A DNA stretch of 64,000 nucleotides, taken from NCBI GenBank assembly GCA_049724395.1, contig JAUGWO010000128.1, positions 310,001 through 374,000 on the forward strand. The letters run 5' to 3'. The DNA is from Spongospora subterranea f. sp. subterranea. Its lineage: Eukaryota; Endomyxa: Phytomyxea; Phytomyxea; Plasmodiophorida. Numbering within the stretch: the first letter of the stretch is position 1; every line of letters begins with the position of its first letter. This document shows positions 48,452 to 58,976 of the stretch, piece after piece. Made by a program: the position numbers and the translations under genes. Below the pieces are notes generated by a model. That model saw only the letters and a list, made by a program, of their open reading frames with translations, was not told the origin of the DNA and did not search any database.

Positions 48452-50963
48452 GTAGTGGAACTCTTGTAACAATGCGTGCCTACAGTCTAGTGGAACTCTT
48501 GTAACAATGCGTGCCTACAGTCTAGTGGAACTCTTGTAACAATGCGTGTCTACAGTCTAGGTAGTGGAACTCTTGTAACAATGCGTGTCTACAGTCTAGG
48601 TAGTGGAACTCTTGTAACAATGCGTGTCTACAGTCTAGGTAGTGGAACTCTTGTAACAATGCGTGCCTACAGTCTAGGTAGTGGAACTCTTGTAACAATG
48701 CGTGCCTACAGTCTAGTGGAACTCTTGTAACAATGCGTGCCTACAGTCTAGGTAGTGGAACTCTTGTAACAATGCGTGCCTACAGTCTAGGTAGTGGAAC
48801 TCTTGTAACAATGCGTGTCTACAGTCTAGGTAGTGGAACTCTTGTAACAATGCGTGTCTACAGTCTAGGTAGTGGAACTCTTGTAACAATGCGTGTCTAC
48901 AGTCTAGGTAGTGGAACTCTTGTAACAATGCGTGCCTACAGTCTAGGTAGTGGAACTCTTGTAACAATGCGTGCCTACAGTCTAGGTAGTGGAACTCTTG
49001 TAACAATGCGTGCCTACAGTCTAGTGGAACTCTTGTAACAATGCGTGTCTACAGTCTAGGTAGTGGAACTCTTGTAACAATGCGTGTCTACAGTCTAGGT
49101 AGTGGAACTCTTGTAACAATGCGTGTCTACAGTCTAGGTAGTGGAACTCTTGTAACAATGCGTGCCTACAGTCTAGGTAGTGGAACTCTTGTAACAATGC
49201 GTGCCTACAGTCTAGGTAGTGGAACTCTTGTAACAATGCGTGTCTACAGTCTAGGTAGTGGAACTCTTGTAACAATGCGTGTCTACAGTCTAGGTAGTGG
49301 AACTCTTGTAACAATGCGTGTCTACAGTCTAGGTAGTGGAACTCTTGTAACAATGCGTGTCTACAGTCTAGGTAGTGGAACTCTTGTAACAATGCGTGTC
49401 TACAGTCTAGGTAGTGGAACTCTTGTAACAATGCGTGCCTACAGTCTAGGTAGTGGAACTCTTGTAACAATGCGTGTCTACAGTCTAGGTAGTGGAACTC
49501 TTGTAACAATGCGTGTCTACAGTACAGTCTAGGTAGTGGAACTCTTGTAACAATGCGTGTCTACAGTCTAGGTAGTGGAACTCTTGTAACAATGCGTGTC
49601 TACAGTCTAGGTAGTGGAACTCTTGTAACAATGCGTGTCTACAGTCTAGGTAGTGGAACTCTTGTAACAATGCGTGTCTACAGTCTAGGTAGTGGAACTC
49701 TTGTAACAATGCGTGTCTACAGTCTAGGTAGTGGAACTCTTGTAACAATGCGTGTCTACAGTCTAGGTAGTGGAACTCTTGTAACAATGCGTGTCTACAG
49801 TCTAGGTAGTGGAACTCTTGTAACAATGCGTGTCTACAGTCTAGTGGAACTCTTGTAACAATGCGTGCCTACAGTCTAGTGGAACTCTTGTACCAATGCG
49901 TGCCTACAGTCTAGTGGAACTCTTGTAACAATGCGTGCCTACAGTCTAGTGGAACTCTTGTAACAATGCGTGCCTACAGTCTAGTGGAACTCTTGTAACA
50001 ATGCGTGCCTACAGTCTAGTGGAACTCTTGTACCAATGCGTGTCTACAGTCTAGTGGAACTCTTGTAACAATGCGTGCCTACAGTCTAGTGGAACTCTTG
50101 TAACAATGCGTGCCTACAGTCTAGTGGAACTCTTGTAACAATGCGTGCCTACAGTCTAGTGGAACTCTTGTAACAATGCGTGTCTACAGTCTAGTGGAAC
50201 TCTTGTAACAATGCGTGCCTACAGTCTAGTGGAACTCTTGTAACAATGCGTGCCTACAGTCTAGTGGAACTCTTGTACCAATGCGTGTCTACAGTCTAGT
50301 GGAACTCTTGTAACAATGCGTGCCTACAGTCTAGTGGAACTCTTGTAACAATGCGTGCCTACAGTCTAGTGGAACTCTTGTAACAATGCGTGCCTACAGT
50401 CTAGTGGAACTCTTGTAACAATGCGTGCCTACAGTCTAGTGGAACTCTTGTAACAATGCGTGCCTACAGTCTAGTGGAACTCTTGTAACAATGCGTGTCT
50501 ACAGTCTAGTGGAACTCTTGTAACAATGCGTGCCTACAGTCTAGTGGAACTCTTGTAACAATGCGTGCCTACAGTCTAGTGGAACTCTTGTAACAATGCG
50601 TGCCTACAGTCTAGTGGAACTCTTGTAACAATGCGTGCCTACAGTCTAGTGGAACTCTTGTAACAATGCGTGCCTACAGTCTAGTGGAACTCTTGTAACA
50701 ATGCGTGCCTACAGTCTAGTGGAACTCTTGTAACAATGCGTGCCTACAGTCTAGTGGAACTCTTGTAACAATGCGTGCCTACAGTCTAGTGGAACTCTTG
50801 TAACAATGCGTGCCTACAGTCTAGTGGAACTCTTGTACCAATGCGTGTCTACAGTCTAGTGGAACTCTTGTAACAATGCGTGCCTACAGTCTAGTGGAAC
50901 TCTTGTAACAATGCGTGCCTACAGTCTAGTGGAACTCTTGTAACAATGCGTGCCTACAGTCTA
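48452..50963. repeat. 2.5-kb minisatellite of 35-bp and 39-bp units
   Basis: About 65-70 head-to-tail copies of a unit built on TGGAACTCTTGTAACAATGC followed by GTGYCTACAGTCTAG. Two length classes exist: 35 bp, and 39 bp with an extra GTAG between units. The array starts with a few 35-bp units and is mostly 39-bp units from about 48555 to 49840 (with two or three single 35-bp units inside). From there to 50963 it is purely 35-bp units. Copies are nearly identical; main variants are C/T in GTGYCT and AAC/ACC in TTGTAMC. One unit near 49523 carries a duplicated TACAG. Because 39 is 13 codons, the 39-bp block is open in frames on both strands; this is a by-product of the unit length. Confidence 0.97.
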
Positions 50964-51031
50964 AAACCTTTCCGTCACTAGCAATGGGACTCTGGGACAG
51001 TCTAGGACCTTTCCACTAGGACTCCTGTAAT

Positions 51032-51720
51032 ATGTACCAAATTTCGTCGTTATTGGACATGATTACGCTTCTTAATTCATTTGGATTCGAGTTAGAAACG
51101 GTTAGTGTGGTTGTTGTTGATTATTTTCACAATTATTCATAAACTCATGTCATAGATGATCGCTACGTACTTACCAGGAGCGATAACATCGTTGATCGCT
51201 GGTGCTTGGCGTTCATTGTTTCTTATGGTTGTTATCATCACATCGCTGATCATCGTTGTTTCTGCAGCTATAATTGTGGGACTTGTCATGTTTTTAAACC
51301 GTTTCTTTGATCGTCGCCTTCAAAGCAACCAATTTGCCTCCGATCAAAAGGAACGTAAAGTAAATTTAACTGCAGAAATAAACCTGCAAATTACGGACAG
51401 GGGGCGCCAAGAGGTTGTTTACTATCTTATTCATTCCACCTTTCAAATTTTTTGTACAGACGGATGCAACTGCGGGATCAGTTAGTATAGGTATCTTCAC
51501 AGGTTTAAGGTACTCTGATTGCCCATCCTTAGGGTAATAAGAATTGCTGCAATGATGGAAAAGGACTTTCAAGAAGAGCTGTTGAAACAGTCTTGGAAGA
51601 AAGTAAGGATGTTGTGAAATACTGTTCATCTGTTTTATGTGTGCTGTAGTACGAATCGAAGCGTCGCAAGATACATAAGGCTTTTTTACCGGACTGTCTT
51701 CAAATAAACGTCCGGACAAT
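51032..51720 (+). CDS. Small multi-exon predicted membrane protein, member of a local family
   Basis: ATG 51032 opens a 23-codon exon that joins across an intron (51101-51155) to an exon with a strong membrane helix (LMVVIITSLIIVVSAAIIVG). A basic, Gln-rich segment follows (NRFFDRRLQSNQFASDQKER). Further exon-like blocks follow, with TDATAGSVSIG, then RIAAMMEKDFQEELLKQSW (about 51537-51602) and KRRKIHKAFLPDCLQ. No family is recognised. Partial copies lie at 51723-51904 (inverted), 52979-53045 (inverted, diverged) and 55748-55892 (direct), so the sequence has been duplicated locally. Whether this copy is functional is unknown. It lies directly after the minisatellite. Confidence 0.4.
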
Positions 51721-51904
51721 TACCTCTTGGCGCCCCTGTCCGAAATTTGCAGGTTTCTTTCTGCAGTTAAATTTACTTTACGTTCCTTTTGATCGGAGGC
51801 AAATTGGTTGCTTTTGAAGGCGACGATCAAAGAAACGGTTTAAAAACATGACAAGTCCCACAATTATAGCTGCAGAAACAACGATCATCAGCGATGTGAT
51901 GATA
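51232..51904. repeat. Inverted repeat with arms of about 180 bp
   Basis: The left arm (51232-51413) and right arm (51723-51904) are near-perfect reverse complements, running from TTATCATCACATCGCTGATC to GGGGCGCCAAGAGG and back. The spacer is about 310 bp and holds the following exons of the membrane-protein gene. The left arm covers the membrane-helix exon, so the right arm is a reversed copy of part of that gene. A transcript across both arms could fold into a long hairpin. Confidence 0.85.
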
Positions 51905-51939
51905 ATATAAAAACACATTATCCCCGTTGCATATGAGTT

Positions 51940-52290
51940 GGACTTACCCTAGAACCCTCGGTTGCACCAGGGTTTTCCATTCATCATTTCTGGAACCCTA
52001 TATCGCCAATGAGCTACAAGGTCGAAAGAAGTGTGAAACTCTTCCGTTTGCAATGGATGACTCTCAACAAGTAATATATGAGGTTGAGGACATTAATGCG
52101 AGTCGTTTATATCGAGGTCAATATCAGTATCTGGTACACTGAAATAAATACGACATTTCCGATCGCACTTGGGAACCTGCTTCATCATTTATAACCTCGA
52201 CCACACCGGCGTTAAAGGATACTATTCTGGTGTTCCATCTTCAGAATCCTGATGCACCGCACCCTAGACGGGGAATACTGTCATGATCGT
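51940..52290 (+). mobile_element. Ty3/Gypsy fossil: integrase tail and chromodomain
   Basis: A plus-strand remnant resembling the end of a Ty3/Gypsy pol polyprotein of the chromovirus type: RVFHSSFLEPY near 51970, then a chromodomain-like part with YEVEDI and RTWEPASSF, and a closing NPDAPHP. Only this C-terminal part is recognisable. It is a broken fragment, and no flanking LTR pair was identified. It abuts the inverted copy of the membrane-protein exon. Confidence 0.7.
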
Positions 52291-52397
52291 ACTGTGACCC
52301 TCCTCTATGACATAAATAAACAGCTAACCGTATCGTTCGAACTGGGCACTATTAACATCGTTTGTATTAACATTTTTGAACTGACGTGAATCAAGAC

Positions 52398-52495
52398 CAA
52401 TCCAACTAAAAACAACACCGACGCCTCGTGTTCAATTGTGGCCAACTAATTGCCGAAGAGAGCGACTGCCGTTAACCATAATCAGAGGCTAAATA
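52398..52495 (+). repeat. Dispersed repeat copy 1
   Basis: About 100 bases that recur at 54056-54155 in the same orientation with roughly 85 per cent identity by eye. Shared landmarks are CCAACTAAAAA.AACACCG, TGTGGCCAACT and GACTGCCGTTAACCATA-like blocks. It could be part of an LTR or other element end. No protein is encoded. Confidence 0.6.
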
Positions 52496-52805
52496 GTGAA
52501 TAAACTACAGTGCCATTCGGTAGTTTGTTCACCTATCAGTGCTTTGGTCCTCGTGAGGCTGTTGCTGCTGTGGGGGTTGTACTAAAACACAGATAAAACA
52601 GATGAACAATATCAAACAACAACCGTACACTGTTCCAGCAGGCGATTTAGGATCAACTCGCGAGGACCACGATCCAGCAGTAATGCCACGTATATTCTAC
52701 TATGGAATGGGCAATCAGAATACAATCCCCTCTGAAGATACCTATCCTAACTCGTAACGGTTTTCGAGCTCTCTATATAGATAATAAAAAAAAATTGAAA
52801 GGGGA

Positions 52806-53051
52806 ATGAATAAGATAGTTAAACAACCGTTCGGCTTGCGCATCGGCTTGGCGCTGAATCAGCTCGGCTTGGGCTGTGAGCTCAGCTTGGTCTCCTTGGG
52901 CATCGGCTCTGCGCTGATGGCAATCTTTGACGCAATTTCAGCAGACGCAAAGGCCGACGGAAGCGATTGCAAAAAAAACGATCACCAGCGATGTGATGAT
53001 AACAAACATAATGAAGCAATGAACGTCACGCACCTGCAATGGCCGATATAA
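52806..53051 (-). pseudogene. Diverged partial copy of the local membrane-protein family
   Basis: On the minus strand, 52979-53045 resembles the membrane-helix exon of the gene at 51156 (MFVIITSLVIVFFAIAS against MVVIITSLIIVVSAAI). An Ala/Gln/Glu-rich stretch with repeated GDQAELTAQAEL-like units follows toward 52806. It is diverged and looks like a remnant. Confidence 0.45.
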
Positions 53052-53224
53052 TGGATCCAGCCAACACGGATTCATTCATCTATGCAGTGAACTTATGAAT
53101 AATTCTGAAAGAATCAACAACAACAATACTAACAATGGCCGTTTGATATCCAAATGAATTAAGAAGCGTGATCAGTCAGGAGGTGTTCCCAGTAAGTGCA
53201 GACACTCATCAATGGACAGCGTCG

Positions 53225-53940
53225 CTATCGGAGCACTGGTTTAAAAGTCGCCACCGATATATTCCTGCGTCTTCGTGTCGTCACTGATGAGATATGAAAG
53301 ACTCGACGCAGAGTCTGAATTCGGACCTTCAATTCTAAGATGGCCCTTGTAAGGTTTGTCTTGAGGAACTCCCGAATTGCCCGCAGATGTTCGACACAAT
53401 CATCAACGCTGAGGCATATTGTGGAGGATGTAGTCGTCGCAGGTGTATCAAATCGATGGAAACCATAATTTGCATAAAATAACCTCATTTTCATATCGGA
53501 GTGGTCGCTGCTATTGTACGAAAATTCAGCCGATGATAACCAGTCTGCCCCATGGTGTTGACGGTACGATACGAAGCAACCCAGGTATTGCTCGAGAGCC
53601 TGAGTTTACACGCTCTGTCTGACCGTCAGTTTGTGGATGGTGTGTGGACGAGAGTTTGCGCTAGACCTTTAACCAATTCAAAAAAGCTTTCCAAAATTTG
53701 AAAATAAACTGAGGATTGTGGTCGCTTACGATGTCGTCTCGAAGACCATGGAGTTTGAGCCCCTGGTGAAATAGTAAGATCGATATCTGTTCTGCCGTTT
53801 GCGCTTCGACACAGGGGATGAAGTGCGCCGTTTTCGAGAACCAATTCACAACAATCAAAATGGAGTCGAAACCGCTGGAGAGTAAGATCTTCGTTATGAA
53901 GTCGAGGGAGATGGAAGACCATAACTTGGTCGGTAAGGGC
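53225..53940 (-). mobile_element. Ty3/Gypsy fossil: integrase core
   Basis: A minus-strand remnant of a Ty3/Gypsy integrase. Recognisable parts are VVNWFSKTAHFIPCVEAQTA, LKLHGLRDDIVSDHNPQF and a HPQTDGQTERVN-like stretch, followed by the downstream helical part near 53300-53480. It is broken in several places, and no matching LTRs were found. Its place relative to the fragment at 54237-54860 shows that the two are not consecutive parts of one element. Confidence 0.75.
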
Positions 53941-54055
53941 AGTGGCCTCAGCAGGCCGAAGGGTGCCCGGCCAGGAGAAATTACGTCTACCAGTAATTAT
54001 GAGTGCGAGTCAATCAATTCCGATAGAAGGTTATGTTGGAGTCTGTCCTGACGTG

Positions 54056-54155
54056 GAACAAACCAACTAAAAATAACACCGGCGTCTCGTGTTGGCTCAA
54101 CTGTGGCCAACTCCTTGCTGAAGAGAGCGGCTGCCGTTAACCATAGCCAGAAGCT
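54056..54155 (+). repeat. Dispersed repeat copy 2
   Basis: Second copy of the sequence at 52398-52495, same orientation, lying just beyond the 3' side of the minus-strand fossil at 54237-54860. The two copies sit on different sides of their neighbouring fossils, so they may mark separate insertions. Confidence 0.6.
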
Positions 54156-54236
54156 AGTTGTGCAACACGACGCCTGCACGCAAGAGTTAAACACTCGCGG
54201 TCGACAAACAGACACGTGATGACGAAAGTGTCCTGC

Positions 54237-54860
54237 TCAAAGAGTTCTGATGCTATTAATGGGATTGCAAAGCGTACGTTGTACGCTGCCTGTTGCCCGA
54301 AAGACGGCAGGTAATACACTAACCAAACCTGGGACATGTTCCGCGATGATTTCGTGCGGTTCCCATGTAGCGCCGGTAACTTCAAAACCATGCCACTGAA
54401 CCAGAAGTTCTGACGTACCAATCACTGAATTGGTACGCCGATCCAAGATCGCTTCGGGAAAAAACGTATTGCTGGTCAACGCAACATTTCCCAGCAGCTT
54501 TGTAGTGATATCGAGAATTGCTGTCGTCGTAGAACTTGAGACGAGACGCGTGTACGTCATTTTCCGAACCCGTTATTAAATCGCGAACCGTGAATATTAA
54601 CTGGTGAGGAGTTGTGCTCACAATGGCGACAGGTCCAACCAATTACATTCGGTCTTAGACGGTGTTTCGTCTAATGTTAGTAGCGATGAGACAGTAATCA
54701 CCTTTCCGGAAATTTGCTTGTTCAACCGATTTTTGCTTATGGCGACGTGAGCGGACATTCGCTCGATGAGACGAAACTGTTTTCTGAACCGAATGATGTA
54801 TGTTATCGAGAGATTCCAGAAGATTGGAAGTTTGGGCGAAAATGGAATCGGCACTCAAAG
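54237..54860 (-). mobile_element. Ty3/Gypsy fossil: integrase C-terminal part and chromodomain
   Basis: A minus-strand remnant with an integrase tail (NFRKGDYCLIATNIRR), a GPY/F-like section ending VHASRLKFYDD, and a chromodomain-like section (ELLVQWHGFEV, TWEPHEIIAEHVP). The wording of the tail differs from the fossil at 51940-52290, so at least two Ty3/Gypsy lineages are present. Broken, with several breaks; likely old. Confidence 0.7.
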
Positions 54861-55389
54861 GAACGTCGACAACCTTGTCTAAGGACGGATTATGTGGTTC
54901 ATCGCCATGTTCTTCAATGACAAAATGCTGGGCCAGTCCTGCAGAAAGTTCATTTGCATTTCGGATGCTAGTGCTTTCAACATAGCCAGGAACACACGAA
55001 CCTAAGCAAACCGGTCACAAGGACCTATCAACAAGACAGGACAGCTCGGTTCTCCATCAGCCAGGCCAGTGTTGTCCCGAAAGATTCCCGACGACCTTTT
55101 GAAGAGATACTAAAACCGCGATCCGCCAGAGGGTGGATGGTTAGTCTGCCATGGCCGCCATTGGGTACAGGTCTGTCCCTCAGCTACCCACGAACAGATC
55201 CAGCAAGTTTTCGCTCAGCTCAAAGTCAAAAACATCAACAAAGCAAAACGTAACGTCGTAAAGGAAATAACGGGCGTCAATCAACAGGTTGTACGAATTG
55301 GAAAGTCGACTCGTTGGAAGTACGATCTGGATAACTTCTCCTCGAGGACGACACTTAGTAATACTGTACATATAAAGGTACTGTACATA
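54861..55389. other. Repeat-island spacer
   Basis: About 530 bases with no gene or recognisable element. Probably decayed transposon sequence, given the neighbours. Confidence 0.3.
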
Positions 55390-55607
55390 GAGCATCTCCA
55401 CCGCGGACTATTATCTTTATCTGTAAATCTGAAAATAATGAATGAATTCCGGATTAAATGACCAAGTCGCAATCTGAGTGGTGGGACCTCTTTAAAGTTC
55501 ACGCATTATTCCTACTTGAACCACATATAACGACTCTCCGGTGGAGATACGAATCATTAGAATTTCATCAGAAAAGATAAAGATAATAGTCCGCGGTGGA
55601 GATGCTC
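55390..55607. mobile_element. MITE-like element with perfect 33-bp terminal inverted repeats
   Basis: The left end (55390-55422) starts GAGCATCTCCACCGCGGACT and the right end (55575-55607) is its exact reverse complement over 33 bases. The element is 218 bp and encodes no transposase. The flanks do not show an obvious target-site duplication. A related end, reading GAGCATCCCCACCC on the minus strand, lies at 55711-55724. A second nested or overlapping copy therefore probably reaches that point. Confidence 0.8.
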
Positions 55608-55747
55608 GCGTGTCATCTAGCGCGGACGCTAGGTTTAGCGACGCATTAGTGTGGGGGCAAAAACGCTAAATTTGCCACGCTAACCCTGTTATTAAGAGAT
55701 TTAGCGCGACGGGTGGGGATGCTCTTAGTATAGATATCGTCATAGGG

Positions 55748-55892
55748 TAAGGTACTCCGATTGCCCATCCTTAGGGTAATAAGAATTGCTGCACTGATGG
55801 AGAAGGAGTTTCAAGAAGAGCTGCTGAAAACAGTCTTGGAAGAACGTAATGATGCTGTGAAATACTGTTCATCTATTTTATGTGTGTTAAGT
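55748..55892 (+). pseudogene. Partial copy of an exon of the local membrane-protein gene
   Basis: Matches 51506-51650 with about 90 per cent identity by eye. It includes the intron end TGATTGCCCATCCTTAGGGT-like stretch (one change) and the exon encoding RIAALMEKEFQEELLK. No other exons of the gene are nearby, so this is a fragment left by duplication or transposition. Confidence 0.7.
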
Positions 55893-56134
55893 TTCCAACC
55901 GATTCACCCCTTCGGCGGATAAGAGCGCTGCGCCTTCTATTTTTGCCCTTTGGAGTCTGATAGCCTGTATTTCCGGTGGCCAAAGCGCACGCCAAATTTA
56001 CCGGTCACCGTGGAGTATGGTACCTATATGGACAGGGGATCACTCACAGTTAAAGTCCGCTAATCCTCGTTACCTTACGGGTTGATCAACCCCATCCTGC
56101 TCCTTTATTGCACACAATACAGCCCCTTTAATTG

Positions 56135-57172
56135 ATGGGGCAAGGGCCTTCTTCGGCAGGATTAGGTTCCAACGATGATACCACCAGTGCTGTTCTAAAT
56201 GAAGAAATTATGCAGCTGGATGCGGGAACGCCCAATCTTCTTGCAGATCATGTCCGCGAATGCTTAGACTCGGAAGGTCTTGATGGAAATAGTCAACATA
56301 TTATCGATCCCCCAGATGGAGCCAAGGTTATTTTGGCTGCTCGCTATGCGTTTTGTCCCTAAGATTGAGTTATTTTGGGTTCATAGGAACCAGAATCTGT
56401 ACCTGCCGTTTTCACATGGCCGTATGGGGGGGAGAATGTTTATATAACTGGATCCTTCAACCAATGGTCGGGGAAAATCCCAATGTATCGATCCAATAAG
56501 GATTTTGCTGTGATATTAGAGCTTCCTCCAGGCGTCATTCAGTATAAGTTCATTGTCGATGATCAATGGTGCAAATCTGATTTAATTTTGAATTGTGGTT
56601 TGATTCTTTGGACATCCGGAAGTTTATATATTAATTTTACCAGCTTTCGTTTAATACTTCTTGTCTACAGGAGATTTGCCCCAGATCAACCCACCGTTGT
56701 AGACGCACAAGGTGTCATCAACAACCAGATTGAGATCAAAGCTCCGGAACAGGAAAACAATTTCGAGAATGATGATGCTGACGGATGTGGAACATACGGT
56801 CAAGTAGAGCCGTGTCATGACAATTATGCGAAAGATCCCCCGCCACTTCCTCCACATCTTGGCATTATTCTTTTGAATTCTGACGAAATCGCTGGGCAAA
56901 ATGATGCGGTAATGTTGCCTGTACCGCAACATGTCACATTAAGTCATTTATACGCATCCAGATCAGAGACAGCTGCAGAGGTTACCTTCGTTTCTGTTCT
57001 TCTTTTCTTTTAGGCTGAAACTTTGACTGTTATCAGGAAAAAGTTTGTGTCCTCGGAATTACGCAACGATATATGAGCAAATTTGTCACTACCGTATACT
57101 ATCGCCCCAATCCTTTGCCAGGAACATTACCATCCCAACCATTTCAAGCACCTGCTCCTTTTCTCTCATAGT
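56135..57172 (+). CDS. AMP-activated protein kinase beta subunit (SNF1 complex)
   Basis: The beta subunit bridges the AMPK/SNF1 catalytic and gamma subunits and carries a glycogen-binding module. ATG 56135 gives MGQGPSS, a good N-myristoylation signal (Gly2, Ser6), as in mammalian beta. The CBM48 module begins PAVFTWPYGGENVYITGSFN and continues QWSGKIPMYRSNKDF, LPPGVIQYKFIVDDQWRFAP. The C-terminal ASC domain has PPPLPPHLGIILLN, QHVTLSHLYASR and, after an intron, VCVLGITQRYMSKFVTTVYY. Introns use GT..AG and keep frame throughout (for example acceptors before EPESVPA and EKVCVLG). The stop is at 57170-57172, after a short Pro-rich extension. About 240 residues, normal for the family. Confidence 0.93.
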
Positions 57173-57865
57173 ATACTCATAATGCATGCTAAAGTACGTT
57201 TGTAGTCTGCTCGTGTTGCTTCGCGCTATGAAACAAGAGAAAAAGAAGGCCATACGGTATAATCTGAATTTGAGCTTGCTCAATTTTGACTTCGGAGATT
57301 GCGAGTAACCCTCCATTGCGACATAAACCAGCATTGCTATTCACAATTAGAGTTGTTTGAGAGCAGAATTGTTTGTGCAAAAATCGTTCATGGTTGAACA
57401 TGTTGTTCAAAAATTTGATGAAAACGGTGCAACAACAACATTATCTTTGAACCCGACTTATCAATAAAAACGATTTTTTTATAAGAGGCATGCTGAACCC
57501 TTTTTCGAATTGGAGTAGTACATAGTAGGAAAGTCGATATCAAAGGTTTGCGGGTACTGTTGTGAAGGGCCTGCGAACGAGAGAGGATTCCCGCTACGAC
57601 TGTAGCAAACCCATTCTTCGACTCGGTTAAACTTTATTGCAGTAATGCAGTTCATGGTTATGATGGCTGGGGAAACCGATCCACCAACATCTTCGTGGCC
57701 GCATGGGCTATCGCAGATGCATTGTCTGAGTTCGCTGAATCGCGTTAAGGTGCAGATACCGGTGCAGGGTGGCGCCAAACGGTCGCTACTACGGTGTGTT
57801 GGTGCGGCCCCGTGATTGGGTCTGTGACATTGCGGTCTCGGCTCCCACAGCTATTTCCATTTTAA
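57173..57865. other. Intergenic between AMPK beta and EMC3
   Basis: No confirmed gene. A minus-strand frame (57479-57778) reads plausibly in its last 55 codons (VEEWVCYSRSGNPLSFAG), but has no neighbours to form a gene. Otherwise AT-rich. Confidence 0.35.
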
Positions 57866-58842
57866 ATGGTGCAATATGGCCTGGATCAGAACACTGTATT
57901 GTCCCTCGATCCTCGTATCAGAGATTATGTACTTTTGCCGATATGCGTCTTCGTCATAATGCAGGTGAAATATAGTGCCCGTCAGCTCGGCATTGTCTCC
58001 TCAATCCGATCATGGTCAGGGTATACTCCGGCACTTTGTTTCAATTTTATTGCAGACCCAACCTCGAAAACCGAAAAGAAATGAAATTCGGCATGGAGAA
58101 CTGTTGCGAAGGGCGAAATTATTTCGGAATAATTCCCAATTCTTAAACGAAAATGCGTTTCAATCAAGACGAATCTCTCTTATCGATAACTTTAAAGTCG
58201 TTATCGAGGAGCTGAAGCCTAAAGAAGAGTCAACTAGCCCAGATGCGCCTATGCAGATGCCGGTGCAGAATCCGGAAGACTTACAATCAATGCTCAATAT
58301 GATGAAACAGGTGCTGAAGTATATGCGTGTTCAGTCTGATTTCTAACTTATGTGTTAGAACTTTGCCAATGTCATTCCCAATATGCTTTCGATGGCCTGG
58401 ATAAGCTACTTTTTTTCAGGATTTATACTGGTCAAACTTCCTTTCCCGTTAACGCAAAGTTTCAAAGGGATGCTCCAGCAAGGAATTTCTATATCTCATT
58501 TGGATCCCTCTTATGTAAGTTCCCTCAGCTGGTATTTCATCAATCTGTTTGGGGACGCGAGGTCTACTTTCTCTTTGTCTGGGTAAATATCGTGAGTGCT
58601 CTTGTTTGCCCTGTTTTGGTCTTGTGGTTGTTGATATATCTTCGATTTTAGCTGCCGATGAAACTCAAGAAATGTACTCTCAAATGACAGTAATGCCTAC
58701 TGCTGGCCCTATGAATACTGGGACTCATAAGCCGTTCGAGCAAGAAAAGATCGAACTAGAAATATCAAAGCTAATATCAGTTGTTGATGATGCAGAGAAT
58801 CGACTTCTAGGAAAACTACCGCGCAAAGCTCATAACGATTAA
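57866..58842 (+). CDS. EMC3: ER membrane protein complex subunit 3
   Basis: EMC3 is an Oxa1-superfamily insertase subunit of the ER membrane complex. Exons: 57866-57964, 58020-58310, 58359-58582, 58652-58842. Exon 1 holds the first helix (IRDYVLLPICVFVIMQ), and exon 2 opens GILRHFVSILLQ, as in all EMC3 proteins. Exon 3 has the core NFANVIPNMLSMAWISYFFS, KLPFPLTQSFKGMLQQGISI and SSLSWYFINLFG. Exon 4 begins ADETQEMYSQM and ends in a charged tail. A G4 run at 58551-58554 must be read as G3 so that NLFG continues into TRGLLSLCL, which aligns with the expected FGLRSIYSLIL. About 265 residues, as in other species. Confidence 0.92.
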
Positions 58843-58976
58843 AATAATGTTTTTGTTCAAAACTTTGACATTGATCTTGGCAGTCCGACATGGCCAGTTA
58901 ACGTTCACACTTTTTTAACACCAGTTCGTTGTCGAAGCCGTTCCACTGTAGATTGACCGATGATTTGCATAACAGA

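Noticed and set aside
48542-49858. Long open frames on both strands encoding a 13-residue repeat (MRVYSLGSGTLVT and its antisense)
   Set aside because: They exist only because the minisatellite unit is 39 bases. Both strands are open, they stop wherever a 35-base unit occurs, and there is no gene context.
48452-50963. CRISPR-like array
   Set aside because: There are no unique spacers between repeats, the units are head to tail, and the setting is a eukaryotic nuclear genome.
53225-54860. One continuous Ty3/Gypsy element
   Set aside because: On the minus strand the tail-plus-chromodomain part comes before the integrase core, the wrong order for a single element, and no LTR pair encloses them.
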